Assembly: GCF_002797575.1 (NCBI RefSeq)
Contig: NZ_PGTX01000001.1
Location: forward strand, 248,001 to 312,000
Direction: 5' to 3'
DNA length: 64,000 bases
DNA from: Polynucleobacter brandtiae
Lineage (GTDB): Bacteria > Pseudomonadota > Gammaproteobacteria > Burkholderiales > Burkholderiaceae
Position numbers and translations under genes: made by a program. This document shows, one piece after another, positions 1 to 8,201 of the stretch. The notes below the pieces were generated by a model that worked only from the letters and a program-made list of their open reading frames with translations, had not been told where the DNA came from and ran no database searches. Numbering within the stretch: the first letter of the stretch is position 1; every line of letters begins with the position of its first letter.

Positions 1-505
1 GCAAGGCCAAACGGGGGTTGTTGGCCAATTCAACTTTTAGCCAGTTCTCCAGTGCTGTTAACCAGCCCAATTTATAAGCAAACTTATCACTATCCGGAGA
101 TTGCCCATTAGGGAAATAGGCTGATACCAATCGCAATGGCTGCAATCCACTAAAACAAACTGTGGCCGCCAAAATACGCTGCTGCTCATCGGCATTGCCG
201 GGGATATTTCGGATGGGATTGATGAAGGTCGTCTCTATATCTGAGCTCATCGACGCCAATGCTGAGCGGCGAACAATAATAGCAACCCCGTTGTAGGTCT
301 TTTGTCCGGCAACCAAATTAAGGTATCCAGCAGCCTCAAGCTCTCGATGAGGGTATTTATCATCTGACATCTTCAACTCTTGAAGGCAAAGAGCATCAAT
401 GGGCTTATCAGCCTTTGCTTGTTCACCGAGCCAACGAAGTACTTGTGGCAATCGCACTTTTAGTGAATTGACGTTCCAGGCTGCGATTCTTACAGATTTA
501 GTCAT
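1..505 (-). CDS. xth: Exodeoxyribonuclease III, 3' part cut by window edge
   Basis: The reading frame starts at the ATG at 505 and runs off the left edge, so only about the first 168 residues are present. The N-terminus (MTKSVRIAAWNVNSLKVR) and the following LCLQELKMSD are the start of the exonuclease III/AP endonuclease fold: the Asn of AWNVNS and the Glu of LQE are metal and catalytic residues in that family. Later NGVAIIVRR is also typical. The product removes nucleotides 3'-to-5' from duplex DNA and cuts at abasic sites in base-excision repair. The start overlaps the ntrC stop by 8 bp, so it is probably read as the tail of the ntr operon. The catalytic His lies outside the window. Confidence 0.9.
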   Translation of the reverse strand, partial: MTKSVRIAAWNVNSLKVRLPQVLRWLGEQAKADKPIDALCLQELKMSDDKYPHRELEAAGYLNLVAGQKTYNGVAIIVRRSALASMSSDIETTFINPIRNIPGNADEQQRILAATVCFSGLQPLRLVSAYFPNGQSPDSDKFAYKLGWLTALENWLKVELANNPRLAL

Positions 506-1934
506 TAATACCAAGTTCCTGTAATTTTCGAGTAATCGTATTGCGTCCGATGCCAAGGCGCTGGGCAGCCTCAACGCGTCGACCGCGAGTAACATCTAGG
601 GCTGCCTGGAGCACGACTTTTTCAAACTTAGACGACAGAGCATCGTACACAGATACGACGCCATCTTGAAGCATTTGGGATGCTACGCGACTGAGCCCAC
701 TCTCCCAATCAGTAGGGAGCGATGAGGACGAAGTTATCTCACTAGACCCTGTAAGAGGATGCTCATTTGCTTGGGCCACAATATCGGCCGGCAAATCACT
801 CGCACTAATTAAATTGGATGGAGTCATCACCGTTAACCAATGGCAGAGGTTCTCTAATTGACGAACATTTCCAGGAAAGAGCATTGCCGTGATTTCTTTC
901 AAAACTTCATCAGATAATTTTTTAGGGGCAACGCTCAGAGCTTTTGCACATGACAGCATAAAATAATGGGCTAGCACTGGTATATCCTCAGCCCGCTCAC
1001 GCAAAGGCGGCATACGCAGCCGAATAACATTTAAACGGTGCAGTAAATCTTCGCGAAAGGCACCTGCGGCAACCCGTGCCTCCAGGTTCTGATGTGTAGA
1101 GGCAATGATCCGCACATTGGCCTTAATAGGATCTTGGCCACCAACCCGATAAAAATGACCATCCGTTAGGGCACGCAATAATCGTGTCTGCAAATCTAAA
1201 GGAATATCGCCGATCTCATCTAAAAGTAGTGTCCCGCCATCGGCCTGCTCAAAGCGCCCGCGCCGTAGAGTCAATGCGCCTGGAAAAGCGCCACGCTCAT
1301 GCCCAAATAATTCGGACTCCAATAAATCCTTGGGGACAGCAGTCGTACTAAAGGCCATAAAGGGCCCTTTAGCTCTTGGGCTATGCCTATGTAAAGCTTG
1401 AGCAACCAGCTCTTTACCAGTCCCTGACTCACCTGTGATGAGAACTGTGGAGTGCGATTGAGCAAGACGTCCAATAGCTCTAAAAACCTCCTGCATAGCT
1501 GGTGCTTGTCCAATAATTTCCGTGGCGTCCTGTCTCCAGCCATTCACTTCTTTGTTGCCTGACTGATTACGCTCGCCCTGCTCCATCCCACGACGAATTA
1601 ACTCAATGGCTTTGTCAATATCAAATGGCTTAGTCAGATAATCAAAGGCACCGCCCTGAAATGAAGAGACGGCTGAGTCTAGGTCTGAGTAGGCCGTCAT
1701 AATGATCACGGGCAAGAGCGGATGAGTCTCTTTGATATTCTGTAAAAGATCCAAGCCATTACCGCGAGGCATACGGATATCGGAAATAATAACCTGTGGC
1801 AACTCTTTCTCTAGAGCGCTTAAGACATCATTGGGATTAGAAAAACTCTTGTGCGCAATATTCTCACGGGTAAGTGCTTTCTCAAGCACCCAACGAATTG
1901 ATTGGTCATCATCAACGATCCAAACGGGTTTCAT
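498..1934 (-). CDS. ntrC: Nitrogen regulation response regulator NtrC, with GAFPGA loop
   Basis: A 478-residue sigma-54 enhancer-binding protein. The receiver domain (residues 1-120) has the acidic DDD pocket at 8-10 and phosphoacceptor Asp52 in ISDIRMP. The AAA+ domain (about 140-370) has Walker A GESGTGKE and Walker B LLLDEIGD. A Fis-type helix-turn-helix ends the protein (VEAAQRLGIGRNTITRKL). Length and order match NtrC. The sigma-54 contact loop reads GAFPGA instead of GAFTGA, an unusual change in a residue normally essential for engaging sigma-54. The start overlaps the ntrB stop by 4 bp (ATGA), so the two are translationally coupled. It should activate nitrogen-limitation genes, first of all glnA next door. 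Family and role are certain; whether the changed loop works is not known. Confidence 0.93.
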   Translation of the reverse strand: MKPVWIVDDDQSIRWVLEKALTRENIAHKSFSNPNDVLSALEKELPQVIISDIRMPRGNGLDLLQNIKETHPLLPVIIMTAYSDLDSAVSSFQGGAFDYLTKPFDIDKAIELIRRGMEQGERNQSGNKEVNGWRQDATEIIGQAPAMQEVFRAIGRLAQSHSTVLITGESGTGKELVAQALHRHSPRAKGPFMAFSTTAVPKDLLESELFGHERGAFPGALTLRRGRFEQADGGTLLLDEIGDIPLDLQTRLLRALTDGHFYRVGGQDPIKANVRIIASTHQNLEARVAAGAFREDLLHRLNVIRLRMPPLRERAEDIPVLAHYFMLSCAKALSVAPKKLSDEVLKEITAMLFPGNVRQLENLCHWLTVMTPSNLISASDLPADIVAQANEHPLTGSSEITSSSSLPTDWESGLSRVASQMLQDGVVSVYDALSSKFEKVVLQAALDVTRGRRVEAAQRLGIGRNTITRKLQELGIND

Positions 1935-2986
1935 AACGGCTTCTCCTGCTTACGATATGGGATTTGAATATGAAAATCAGTCCGACCGGGACTGCTGTCA
2001 CAAGCTATAAAACCTTGATGCTGCTGTACAAAAGTTTGAGCTAAAGTCAGACCAAGTCCGCTACCGCCCTCTCGACCAGAAACTAAAGGAAAAAATATGC
2101 GTTCACGTATATCCTCAGGAATACCTGGGCCGTTATCAATTACATGCAAATCCATCGCCATCTTGTATCGATGTTTAGAAATCGTGACAGAGCGAGCGAC
2201 GCGAGTTTTAAATTCAATCTGCGCTACACCCGCACTGATTTCATCTGCGAGAGCTTGAGCAGCATTATGAGCAATATTTAGAATTGCTTGAATTAACTGC
2301 TCACGATCCCCTAAAATTTCGGGAAGGCTTGTATCGTAACTACGAATGATCTTCAGACCCTTTGGAAACTCTGCCAAGACCAAACTACGGACTCTCTCTA
2401 AGGCCTCATGGACGTTAAATAATTCCATGGCATGCGCTTTGCGATGCGGGGCAAGTAGACGATCAACCAAGTCCTGCAAGCGATCAGACTCCTTAATAAT
2501 CACTTGCGTATATTCGCGTAGACCTTTATCAGGAAGTTCAAACTCCAAAAGTTGAGCTGCACCACGAATACCCCCTAGAGGATTTTTAATCTCATGGGCT
2601 AAATTGCGCATGAGTTGCTTGTTTGCCTCAACCTGCTGAGTCACACGTTCATCACGCTCGCTGCGTAATTGCTGATCGATCGGGAACCACTCCATCATGA
2701 TGAGCGATGGGTCCTCAAGACTAGCGACCACTACATGAGCGGGTATAGACTCCTGGTGAATACTTCCAGGCAATGAGTGCAGTACCATCTCTTGCCGCTC
2801 AGCAGAAAAATGCCCCGCTTTAATCTCTTCAATCATGTTGCTAAGAAAGGGATTGCTTCCAAATAAATCCTGAACGGATTGACCCTCTAATGATTTACGT
2901 GATAAGTCAAGGGCAGACTCAGCTGCTGCGTTTACATAGACTAAATGTAGATTGTTGGCCTCAAACACCACAATGGCATTCGGCAT
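1931..2986 (-). CDS. ntrB: Nitrogen regulation sensor kinase/phosphatase NtrB
   Basis: A cytoplasmic two-component kinase: an N-terminal PAS-like segment (from PNAIVVFEANN), the phosphoacceptor box NLAHEIKNPLGG, and an HATPase domain with N-box NIAHNAAQAL, DNGPGIP and GSGLGLTL. It phosphorylates or dephosphorylates NtrC under PII control. The frame stays open up to a TTG at 3106, inside glnA, but a strong terminator-type hairpin for glnA lies at 3009-3035 within that extension. I therefore place the start at the ATG at 2986 (351 residues, close to the 349 of E. coli NtrB); an in-frame TTG at 2998 is equally possible. Neither has a clear Shine-Dalgarno sequence. Expression may come from read-through of the glnA terminator. 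Confidence 0.88.
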   Translation of the reverse strand: MPNAIVVFEANNLHLVYVNAAAESALDLSRKSLEGQSVQDLFGSNPFLSNMIEEIKAGHFSAERQEMVLHSLPGSIHQESIPAHVVVASLEDPSLIMMEWFPIDQQLRSERDERVTQQVEANKQLMRNLAHEIKNPLGGIRGAAQLLEFELPDKGLREYTQVIIKESDRLQDLVDRLLAPHRKAHAMELFNVHEALERVRSLVLAEFPKGLKIIRSYDTSLPEILGDREQLIQAILNIAHNAAQALADEISAGVAQIEFKTRVARSVTISKHRYKMAMDLHVIDNGPGIPEDIRERIFFPLVSGREGGSGLGLTLAQTFVQQHQGFIACDSSPGRTDFHIQIPYRKQEKPL

Positions 2987-3005
2987 TTGGTCGAGCAATG
3001 TCGGA

Positions 3006-3036
3006 AAAAAAGGAGCAGCCGAAGCTGCCCCTTTTA
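3006..3036 (-). terminator. Rho-independent terminator/attenuator after glnA
   Basis: Read on the minus strand, a fully paired stem of about 11 bp (one G-U pair) is closed by a UUCG tetraloop and followed by six or seven U. It lies about 40 bp after the glnA stop and before any plausible ntrB start. It would end most glnA transcripts and let a fraction through into ntrBC, as in enteric glnALG operons. Confidence 0.85.
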
Positions 3037-3077
3037 GCGAATTGCGCAAAAGACCTGCGCTCAACTGTGCTTCTCGC

Positions 3078-4493
3078 TTACAGGGAGTAGTACATGTCAA
3101 ATTCAATCGGATGTGTCGTCATGCGGAAACGAGTAACATCTTCCATCTTCAATGCGATGTAAGCATCGATCATTGAGTCAGTAAATACGCCACCACGAGT
3201 CAAGAACTCACGATCCTTATCCAAGGCTGCTAAAGCCTCTTCTAAACTTGCACAAACGGTTGGAATCTTTGCATCTTCTTCCGGTGGCAAATCATATAGG
3301 TTTTTATCTGCAGCTTCACCTGGATGAATCTTGTTCTGAACGCCATCCAAACCAGCCATCATCAATGCAGCAAAACAGAGGTATGGATTAGCCAATGGAT
3401 CGGGGAAGCGCGTTTCAATACGACGACCCTTTGGACTTGAAACGTGAGGAATACGGATCGAAGCAGAACGATTACGAGCAGAGTACGCCAACTTTACTGG
3501 AGCCTCAAAACCAGGGACCAAACGCTTGTAAGAGTTTGTGCCTGGATTAGTAATCGCATTTAAAGCCTTAGCGTGCTTGATGATACCGCCGATGTAAAAG
3601 AGCGCAAATTCTGATAAGCCAGCATAGCCGTTACCAGCAAACAAGTTCTCGCCATTTTTCCAGATAGACTGGTGCACGTGCATACCAGAACCATTGTCGC
3701 CAACTACTGGCTTTGGCATAAACGTGGCTGTCTTGCCGTAAGCATGGGCAACGTTTTGAATGACGTACTTCTGCCAGATAGTCCAGTCAGCACGCTGTAC
3801 TAATGTACTGAATTTGGTACCCAGTTCATTTTGACCTTGACCAGCAACTTCATGGTGGTGCACTTCAACAGGAATACCTAAAGACTCAAGAATTAAACAC
3901 ATCTCCGAACGCATGTCGTGGAATGTATCTACTGGAGCAACTGGAAAATATCCGCCTTTTTTACCTGGACGATGTCCTGGATTGCCGCCTTCGATTTCTG
4001 CACCTGAAGACCATGGAGCCTCTTCAGAATCTATCTTCACAAAGCAGCCCTGCATGTCAGCGCCCCAACGGACACCATCAAAAATAAAGAATTCTGGCTC
4101 AGGGCCAAAGTAAGCAGCGTCGCCTAAACCAGTGCTCTTCAAATAGGCTTCAGCGCGCTTAGCAATAGAACGCGGGTCACGATCGTAGCCCTTACCGTCG
4201 GATGGCTCGATCACATCACAAGTAATAACCAGTGTTGGCTCTTCGTAGAATGGGTCAATGTAGCAAGCAGTAGGATCTGGCATGAGCAGCATATCTGAAG
4301 CTTCAATACCCTTCCAACCTGCAATGGATGAGCCGTCAAACGCATGACCACTCTCAAATTTGTCTTCGTCAAAATGAGAAATAGGCACCGTTGTATGCTG
4401 CTCTTTTCCCTTTGTGTCCACAAAACGGAAATCTACGAAAGTACATTCTTTCTCTTTAACTAACTTCATCACATCAGCGACGGTCTTCGTCAT
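3078..4493 (-). CDS. glnA: Glutamine synthetase, type I
   Basis: A 471-residue GS-I enzyme that makes glutamine from glutamate, ammonia and ATP as a cytoplasmic dodecamer. Family signatures are visible: [12 protein letters not shown] near the N-terminus, the metal/ATP segment [11 protein letters not shown], the [16 protein letters not shown] loop, and NRSASIRIP. The site of adenylylation is present as NLYDLPPEE (Tyr400), so activity is probably controlled by GlnE. The start has a strong Shine-Dalgarno sequence (AGAGGAG). It is preceded by a sigma-54 promoter and two NtrC sites and followed by a terminator, then ntrBC. Confidence 0.97.
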   Translation of the reverse strand: MTKTVADVMKLVKEKECTFVDFRFVDTKGKEQHTTVPISHFDEDKFESGHAFDGSSIAGWKGIEASDMLLMPDPTACYIDPFYEEPTLVITCDVIEPSDGKGYDRDPRSIAKRAEAYLKSTGLGDAAYFGPEPEFFIFDGVRWGADMQGCFVKIDSEEAPWSSGAEIEGGNPGHRPGKKGGYFPVAPVDTFHDMRSEMCLILESLGIPVEVHHHEVAGQGQNELGTKFSTLVQRADWTIWQKYVIQNVAHAYGKTATFMPKPVVGDNGSGMHVHQSIWKNGENLFAGNGYAGLSEFALFYIGGIIKHAKALNAITNPGTNSYKRLVPGFEAPVKLAYSARNRSASIRIPHVSSPKGRRIETRFPDPLANPYLCFAALMMAGLDGVQNKIHPGEAADKNLYDLPPEEDAKIPTVCASLEEALAALDKDREFLTRGGVFTDSMIDAYIALKMEDVTRFRMTTHPIEFDMYYSL

Positions 4494-4558
4494 GCAAATC
4501 TCCTCTATTAACTAAACGCGGAATTGAAAACTTGGGGATACACCCTTGTTTATTCCAG

Positions 4559-4572
4559 GCAACAAACATGCC
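4559..4572 (-). promoter_or_regulatory. Sigma-54 promoter of glnA (-24/-12)
   Basis: On the minus strand the sequence GGCATGTTTGTTGC matches the sigma-54 consensus GGCACG-N4-TTGC, with the GG and GC dinucleotides at the exact required spacing. Transcription would start near 4547, giving a leader of roughly 54 nt before the glnA ATG at 4493. Confidence 0.82.
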
Positions 4573-4622
4573 CTTGGGGTGTATCTAATTTACTGAAGCA
4601 AACATTTGGGAATAATCATTAT

Positions 4623-4639
4623 TGCACTGTTTAAGTGCT
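4623..4639. promoter_or_regulatory. NtrC binding site, promoter-proximal
   Basis: TGCACTGTTTAAGTGCT has the NtrC dyad TGCAC-N7-GTGCA with one end mismatch. Its centre is about 84 bp upstream of the predicted sigma-54 start and 52 bp (about five helical turns) from the second site. Confidence 0.72.
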
Positions 4640-4674
4640 CAAATAAGCTATTTTGGACAAAAACTGCTCAATAT

Positions 4675-4691
4675 TGCACCGATATAGTGCA
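4675..4691. promoter_or_regulatory. NtrC binding site, promoter-distal
   Basis: TGCACCGATATAGTGCA is a perfect TGCAC-N7-GTGCA dyad, matching the NtrC enhancer consensus. Its centre is about 136 bp upstream of the predicted glnA start, close to the distance of the strong enhancer site at E. coli glnAp2. It ends just before the stop codon of the upstream gene. Confidence 0.8.
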
Positions 4692-4692
4692 C

Positions 4693-5553
4693 TTAAGGTG
4701 GGGATAGATCATAAATTTCATAGCCCAGCGCTTCAGTGCCAGCACGAAGGGCAATCCATGCACTTTCCAGTAGGACGGTGTTGCCTTTAATGCCCAACTC
4801 AATATGGCGATCAGCGTATACCCCTCCACTAGTAGCATCACCAACGGAAGGCAAGCTAAAGACCTTTACCCCTGGAAAACTAGCCTCTATGCGCTCCATT
4901 AGCGGGGTTAATGTCGACTCAATCCCCTTGGGAACAATAAAGCTCCGCTCAGATCGATTATCTAGATGAAAAAGTGCATGGTAGTGATGATCCAAACACC
5001 AAGCCATCATTGGCGAGGCCATGACCGGAAAGCCAGGCAAAAAATGGTGATCCCGAATACGAAATCCAGGAATTTGATTATAGGGATTGGGAATAATCTC
5101 ACTTCCAATAGGAAACTCGCCCATCTTGAATCGATGCTGATTCTCTGGCGTGTTGAGGTCCGCTTTAATCGGATCCCCTTCACTCATCGACTGAATACGA
5201 CCAGCGATGAGCTCTTTTGCAGTCTGATGTAGCTCCGTTTTTGTGCCAAGAGCTAATGCAGCGCATTGCCTAGTATGGTCATCAGGGGTGGCGCCAATGC
5301 CGCCAGTGCTAAAAACAATACCGTTGCTTGCAAAAGTTTCTTTCAGGGTATCGATAATTTGCTCTGAATCATCAGCGACGTACTTGGCCCAAGATAAGCT
5401 TAGGCCCCGCTCGCTCAATAACTCAATCAACTTACTAAGATGTTTGTCTTGACGGCGCCCCGATAAGATCTCGTCGCCGATAACGATGAGACCAAAGCGT
5501 CTACTCGTAAGCCCGGAAACATTAGTCGACCTATTTTCCTTGGCATTAATCAT
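4693..5553 (-). CDS. CinA-type molybdopterin-binding (MoCF) domain protein
   Basis: About 286 residues with the MoCF_biosynth fold shared by MoaB, Mog and the N-terminus of CinA: RFGLIVIGDEILSGRRQDKH at the start, then the binding loop STGGIGATPDDHTRQ. The C-terminal CinA deamidase domain is absent, so this is the stand-alone N-terminal type that annotations call competence/damage-inducible protein A. Its substrate is not established and I would not assign a molybdenum-cofactor step. The open frame begins at a TTG at 5559; the ATG at 5553 is preferred and overlaps the stop of the EI24 gene by 8 bp, which suggests translational coupling. Confidence 0.83.
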   Translation of the reverse strand: MINAKENRSTNVSGLTSRRFGLIVIGDEILSGRRQDKHLSKLIELLSERGLSLSWAKYVADDSEQIIDTLKETFASNGIVFSTGGIGATPDDHTRQCAALALGTKTELHQTAKELIAGRIQSMSEGDPIKADLNTPENQHRFKMGEFPIGSEIIPNPYNQIPGFRIRDHHFLPGFPVMASPMMAWCLDHHYHALFHLDNRSERSFIVPKGIESTLTPLMERIEASFPGVKVFSLPSVGDATSGGVYADRHIELGIKGNTVLLESAWIALRAGTEALGYEIYDLSPP

Positions 5554-6406
5554 GATCAATAAGCTCCATATTTATTACTCGTGCCTCAGTATTCAACGAT
5601 CTCTCCTCTTCTATGACTCGTAGATTTTTTAACGCATGCAATAAAAAATGCGTAAACCATAGCCCTGCAAACACAAAAATAATGGAATAGATCCATAAAG
5701 CAATAAAACTCACTAAAGGGAAAAGTACTAAAGCCAAAGCTGAAGTAGCCCAGAAAAAAGTAGGCACAGCACCAAGCATCCCGGAGGCAATACCCATGCC
5801 AAATAACTGCCAGCGATGCTGATCAAGCAAAATACCCCGCTCTCGCTCACTTGCATGCTGAGCTAAAACGTCATATGACATTAAGCGCATTGTTAACCAG
5901 CCCCAAATTAATGGTGGTATGACTGCCACCATAGGAGGGATCCACCAAACAGGGAGCGTCAGCATAATCAAAGCCAAGGAAATCAGCATAGACCAAACAG
6001 AGTAGATGACACTCCCGAGGAGACTACCGCCATTTTTCTTCTCAATATTTTTATAGCTAGGCTGTCGCGAAACAGTACGTACTATTGCAGGGACCGTCGT
6101 GAAAGCAATCACCACCAATAAGCTGATGGCGATGAGCGGGATGAGCAGCATGACGAAAAATAGTGGTGCTATCCATGCCCTAGCATTTTCAAAGCCGGCC
6201 CAAATTAATCCATCCTGAATCCAGCTTGTGAATATTGATGAAGTTAAAAAAAGACTGAGGATCTCAAGAGCAGGTGCCCAGCTTAACCAAATGACAACTC
6301 CCCACAAAACCGAAACAATCAAAAATGGACGAAAGCTCAACCAGAGCATTCTGGGGTGCATCGTACCTACCAATGCAAAGCCTAAGGATTTAAGAACCTG
6401 CTGCAT
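5546..6406 (-). CDS. EI24 domain-containing integral membrane protein
   Basis: A 286-residue polytopic membrane protein with about six long hydrophobic segments (for example FLIVSVLWGVVIWLSW, IAPLFFVMLLIPLIAISLLV, SLALIMLTLPVWWIPPMV, and a C-terminal pair). The pattern and the conserved region around VPAIVRTVSR and LMSYDVLAQHAS fit the EI24/CysZ-like family. CysZ proteins carry sulfate, but I see nothing here that ties this copy to sulfur. It lies between the hydroxylase gene and the CinA-like gene, all read leftward with short gaps. Confidence 0.72.
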   Translation of the reverse strand: MQQVLKSLGFALVGTMHPRMLWLSFRPFLIVSVLWGVVIWLSWAPALEILSLFLTSSIFTSWIQDGLIWAGFENARAWIAPLFFVMLLIPLIAISLLVVIAFTTVPAIVRTVSRQPSYKNIEKKNGGSLLGSVIYSVWSMLISLALIMLTLPVWWIPPMVAVIPPLIWGWLTMRLMSYDVLAQHASERERGILLDQHRWQLFGMGIASGMLGAVPTFFWATSALALVLFPLVSFIALWIYSIIFVFAGLWFTHFLLHALKNLRVIEEERSLNTEARVINMELIDHD

Positions 6407-6430
6407 ACTATTTAAGAATTCATTGAAGGG

Positions 6431-7408
6431 CTATGAGCGCTTTGGAAAGATCTCATGTACCGCATACATCAAGACCTGCCATTGCTGCTTAAAAATCTGG
6501 TGCGATACAGACATGTTTCTAACGCCTGTGGGATGGACTTCAGTTGAAAAAACTGCCGTATTAAAAAGCATGTCCCACCATGGAAACAATACCCCAAAAT
6601 TGCATCCCCCCAAAACGCCTGGCTTACCCTTAGCCTCGTGCCCGTAGCCAACCGCGTGATGCAGACGGTGGAATAGCGGTGAAACAAGGAAGTATTTAAA
6701 TTGTCCTAAGTGGACTTTGATATTGGCATGTTGCCAGCTTTGAATTAGCTGACTGAGTACCACTAGCAAGATAAACTGGCCAGGAGACACACCGATCAGC
6801 AGTGCGAAAAAAGAAAATACAACCGCGTGCATAACATCATCTAAAAAATGATTGCGATCATCTGACCAAGCGGTCATCACCGTTTGACTGTGATGCAAGG
6901 CGTGTAGCTGCCACCACCAATTAAACACATGCGAGGCTCGATGGTAGAGGTACTCAACAAAATCGAGCAGTACGAAGTAGATACAGAAACTGATCAGCGG
7001 AATAGCCGTCAGTGGGGGATACCAGGACTCCACATTCATCCTACTAAAGCGAAAATCATGTAGCAAGGAATCAATCTCAAAAAAGAATCCTGATAGGACT
7101 ATAAAAATGAGACCATGAAAAATGCCTGATCGATGCAGCAAGGTATAGGCAATATCTGCTTTTGATGACTTTGAGAGACGCTCTTGGGTTTCAGCAGGCG
7201 CAAAACGTTCCCATGTACGCAGCACCACCACAATCAAGAAGATCTGAATACAGCCAAACAAAAACCAATCAATACCGTCAAAAACATCCTCAGCTAAAGC
7301 CATCAAGTCAAGTTGGTATAGCAATGGTCCAGCCACATGAGCAAACAACCATTCTTGAATATTTGCGTAAGTAGCAGAAATGCTTATGAGGAAAGAATTG
7401 AGCTCCAT
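6431..7408 (-). CDS. Sterol desaturase / fatty acid hydroxylase family protein
   Basis: A 325-residue membrane di-iron enzyme. The three His clusters of the family are all present: HRASH at 156-160, HALHH at 169-173 and HRLHH at 247-251, followed by the usual NFGVLFPWWDMLFNT. At least four hydrophobic segments surround them. Such enzymes hydroxylate or desaturate lipids using O2; the substrate here is unknown, and bacterial members act on hopanoids, ornithine lipids, carotenoids or sterol-like compounds. The ATG at 7408 has a weak AAGG ahead of it. The polysaccharide deacetylase gene ends 15 bp upstream, so they may be co-transcribed. Confidence 0.85.
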   Translation of the reverse strand: MELNSFLISISATYANIQEWLFAHVAGPLLYQLDLMALAEDVFDGIDWFLFGCIQIFLIVVVLRTWERFAPAETQERLSKSSKADIAYTLLHRSGIFHGLIFIVLSGFFFEIDSLLHDFRFSRMNVESWYPPLTAIPLISFCIYFVLLDFVEYLYHRASHVFNWWWQLHALHHSQTVMTAWSDDRNHFLDDVMHAVVFSFFALLIGVSPGQFILLVVLSQLIQSWQHANIKVHLGQFKYFLVSPLFHRLHHAVGYGHEAKGKPGVLGGCNFGVLFPWWDMLFNTAVFSTEVHPTGVRNMSVSHQIFKQQWQVLMYAVHEIFPKRS

Positions 7409-7423
7409 ACCTTCAATTGTGAC

Positions 7424-8197
7424 TCATTTAGCCTGATTTGGCAGCGTGGCAAAGCAAAAACCACGGTTCTTGAGGTTAATGATGAGTTGCTCTAAGACAG
7501 CAGGTGCCCAAGGGTCCTTTCTGGACCAAATTCCCAGATGCGCCATCGTAATATCCCCATCCTGAATTTGAGCGCTCGCCTTTGCCAGCAACATCTGGTT
7601 GGGGTGAGTTTGAGAGCTCAGCTCATCCCCCAAAAACCCTGCCGGGCTCCAACCTACATGGTGATATGAACACTGTTTGACCATATTTATGAGACGGGGA
7701 GATGTTTTACCACCCGGTGCCCGCCAAATCTTTTGGAGATCCACCCCAGTCAATGCCTTAAATCGATCATCGACACGCCGAATTTCACGACAATAGTTAG
7801 CCTCGTTATACAAAATAGTCACACCAGCTTTGGTGCCAAACTGAGGTTTTGCATAAACCTCACCCGCGGGGCCATCCTTAATAAAATAGACGTGATCATA
7901 GGTATGGCTTCCAAAGTGATGGCCTTCACGAACACGTTCTCGCCAATAGTCACCCCAAGAATCATCTAGCGAAAAGTCACCCCGATTGGTTTTCTCATTA
8001 GCCAGGAAAAAAGTGGCTTTCACATGCTGTCTATTAAGTACATCAGCAACCAATTGGGCTACCGACATATTGCCTGTATCAAAGGTGAGATAGACGGTAT
8101 TTTTGCAAGAGCCCGTCTGCGCTAAACCCAGCGCAGAGAAAGACATGGCCCACAGAAATGCAGTCAGACGCACCAGAAGGCTGAGGCGCCACTTCAC
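7424..8197 (-). CDS. Secreted polysaccharide deacetylase (NodB domain) with altered metal motif
   Basis: The NodB fold is recognised by TVYLTFDTG, the His pair SHTYDH, the RAPGG segment and the late AHLGIW. These enzymes remove acetyl groups from cell-wall or exopolysaccharide sugars. Motif 1 is TFDTG where most have TFDDG, so one usual metal-ligand Asp is Thr. The frame can start at an ATG at 8239 inside the upstream gene, but the GTG at 8197 is better: it has a GGGAGT Shine-Dalgarno 5 bp ahead, right after the upstream stop, and gives a clean signal peptide (WRLSLLVRLTAFLWAM...GLAQ). That start gives 257 residues. It follows the propeller gene directly. Confidence 0.83.
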   Translation of the reverse strand: MKWRLSLLVRLTAFLWAMSFSALGLAQTGSCKNTVYLTFDTGNMSVAQLVADVLNRQHVKATFFLANEKTNRGDFSLDDSWGDYWRERVREGHHFGSHTYDHVYFIKDGPAGEVYAKPQFGTKAGVTILYNEANYCREIRRVDDRFKALTGVDLQKIWRAPGGKTSPRLINMVKQCSYHHVGWSPAGFLGDELSSQTHPNQMLLAKASAQIQDGDITMAHLGIWSRKDPWAPAVLEQLIINLKNRGFCFATLPNQAK

Positions 8198-8201
8198 AAA
8201 A

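Noticed and set aside
6228..6647. 139-codon plus-strand frame
   Set aside because: It crosses the junction of two convincing minus-strand genes and has no recognisable features.
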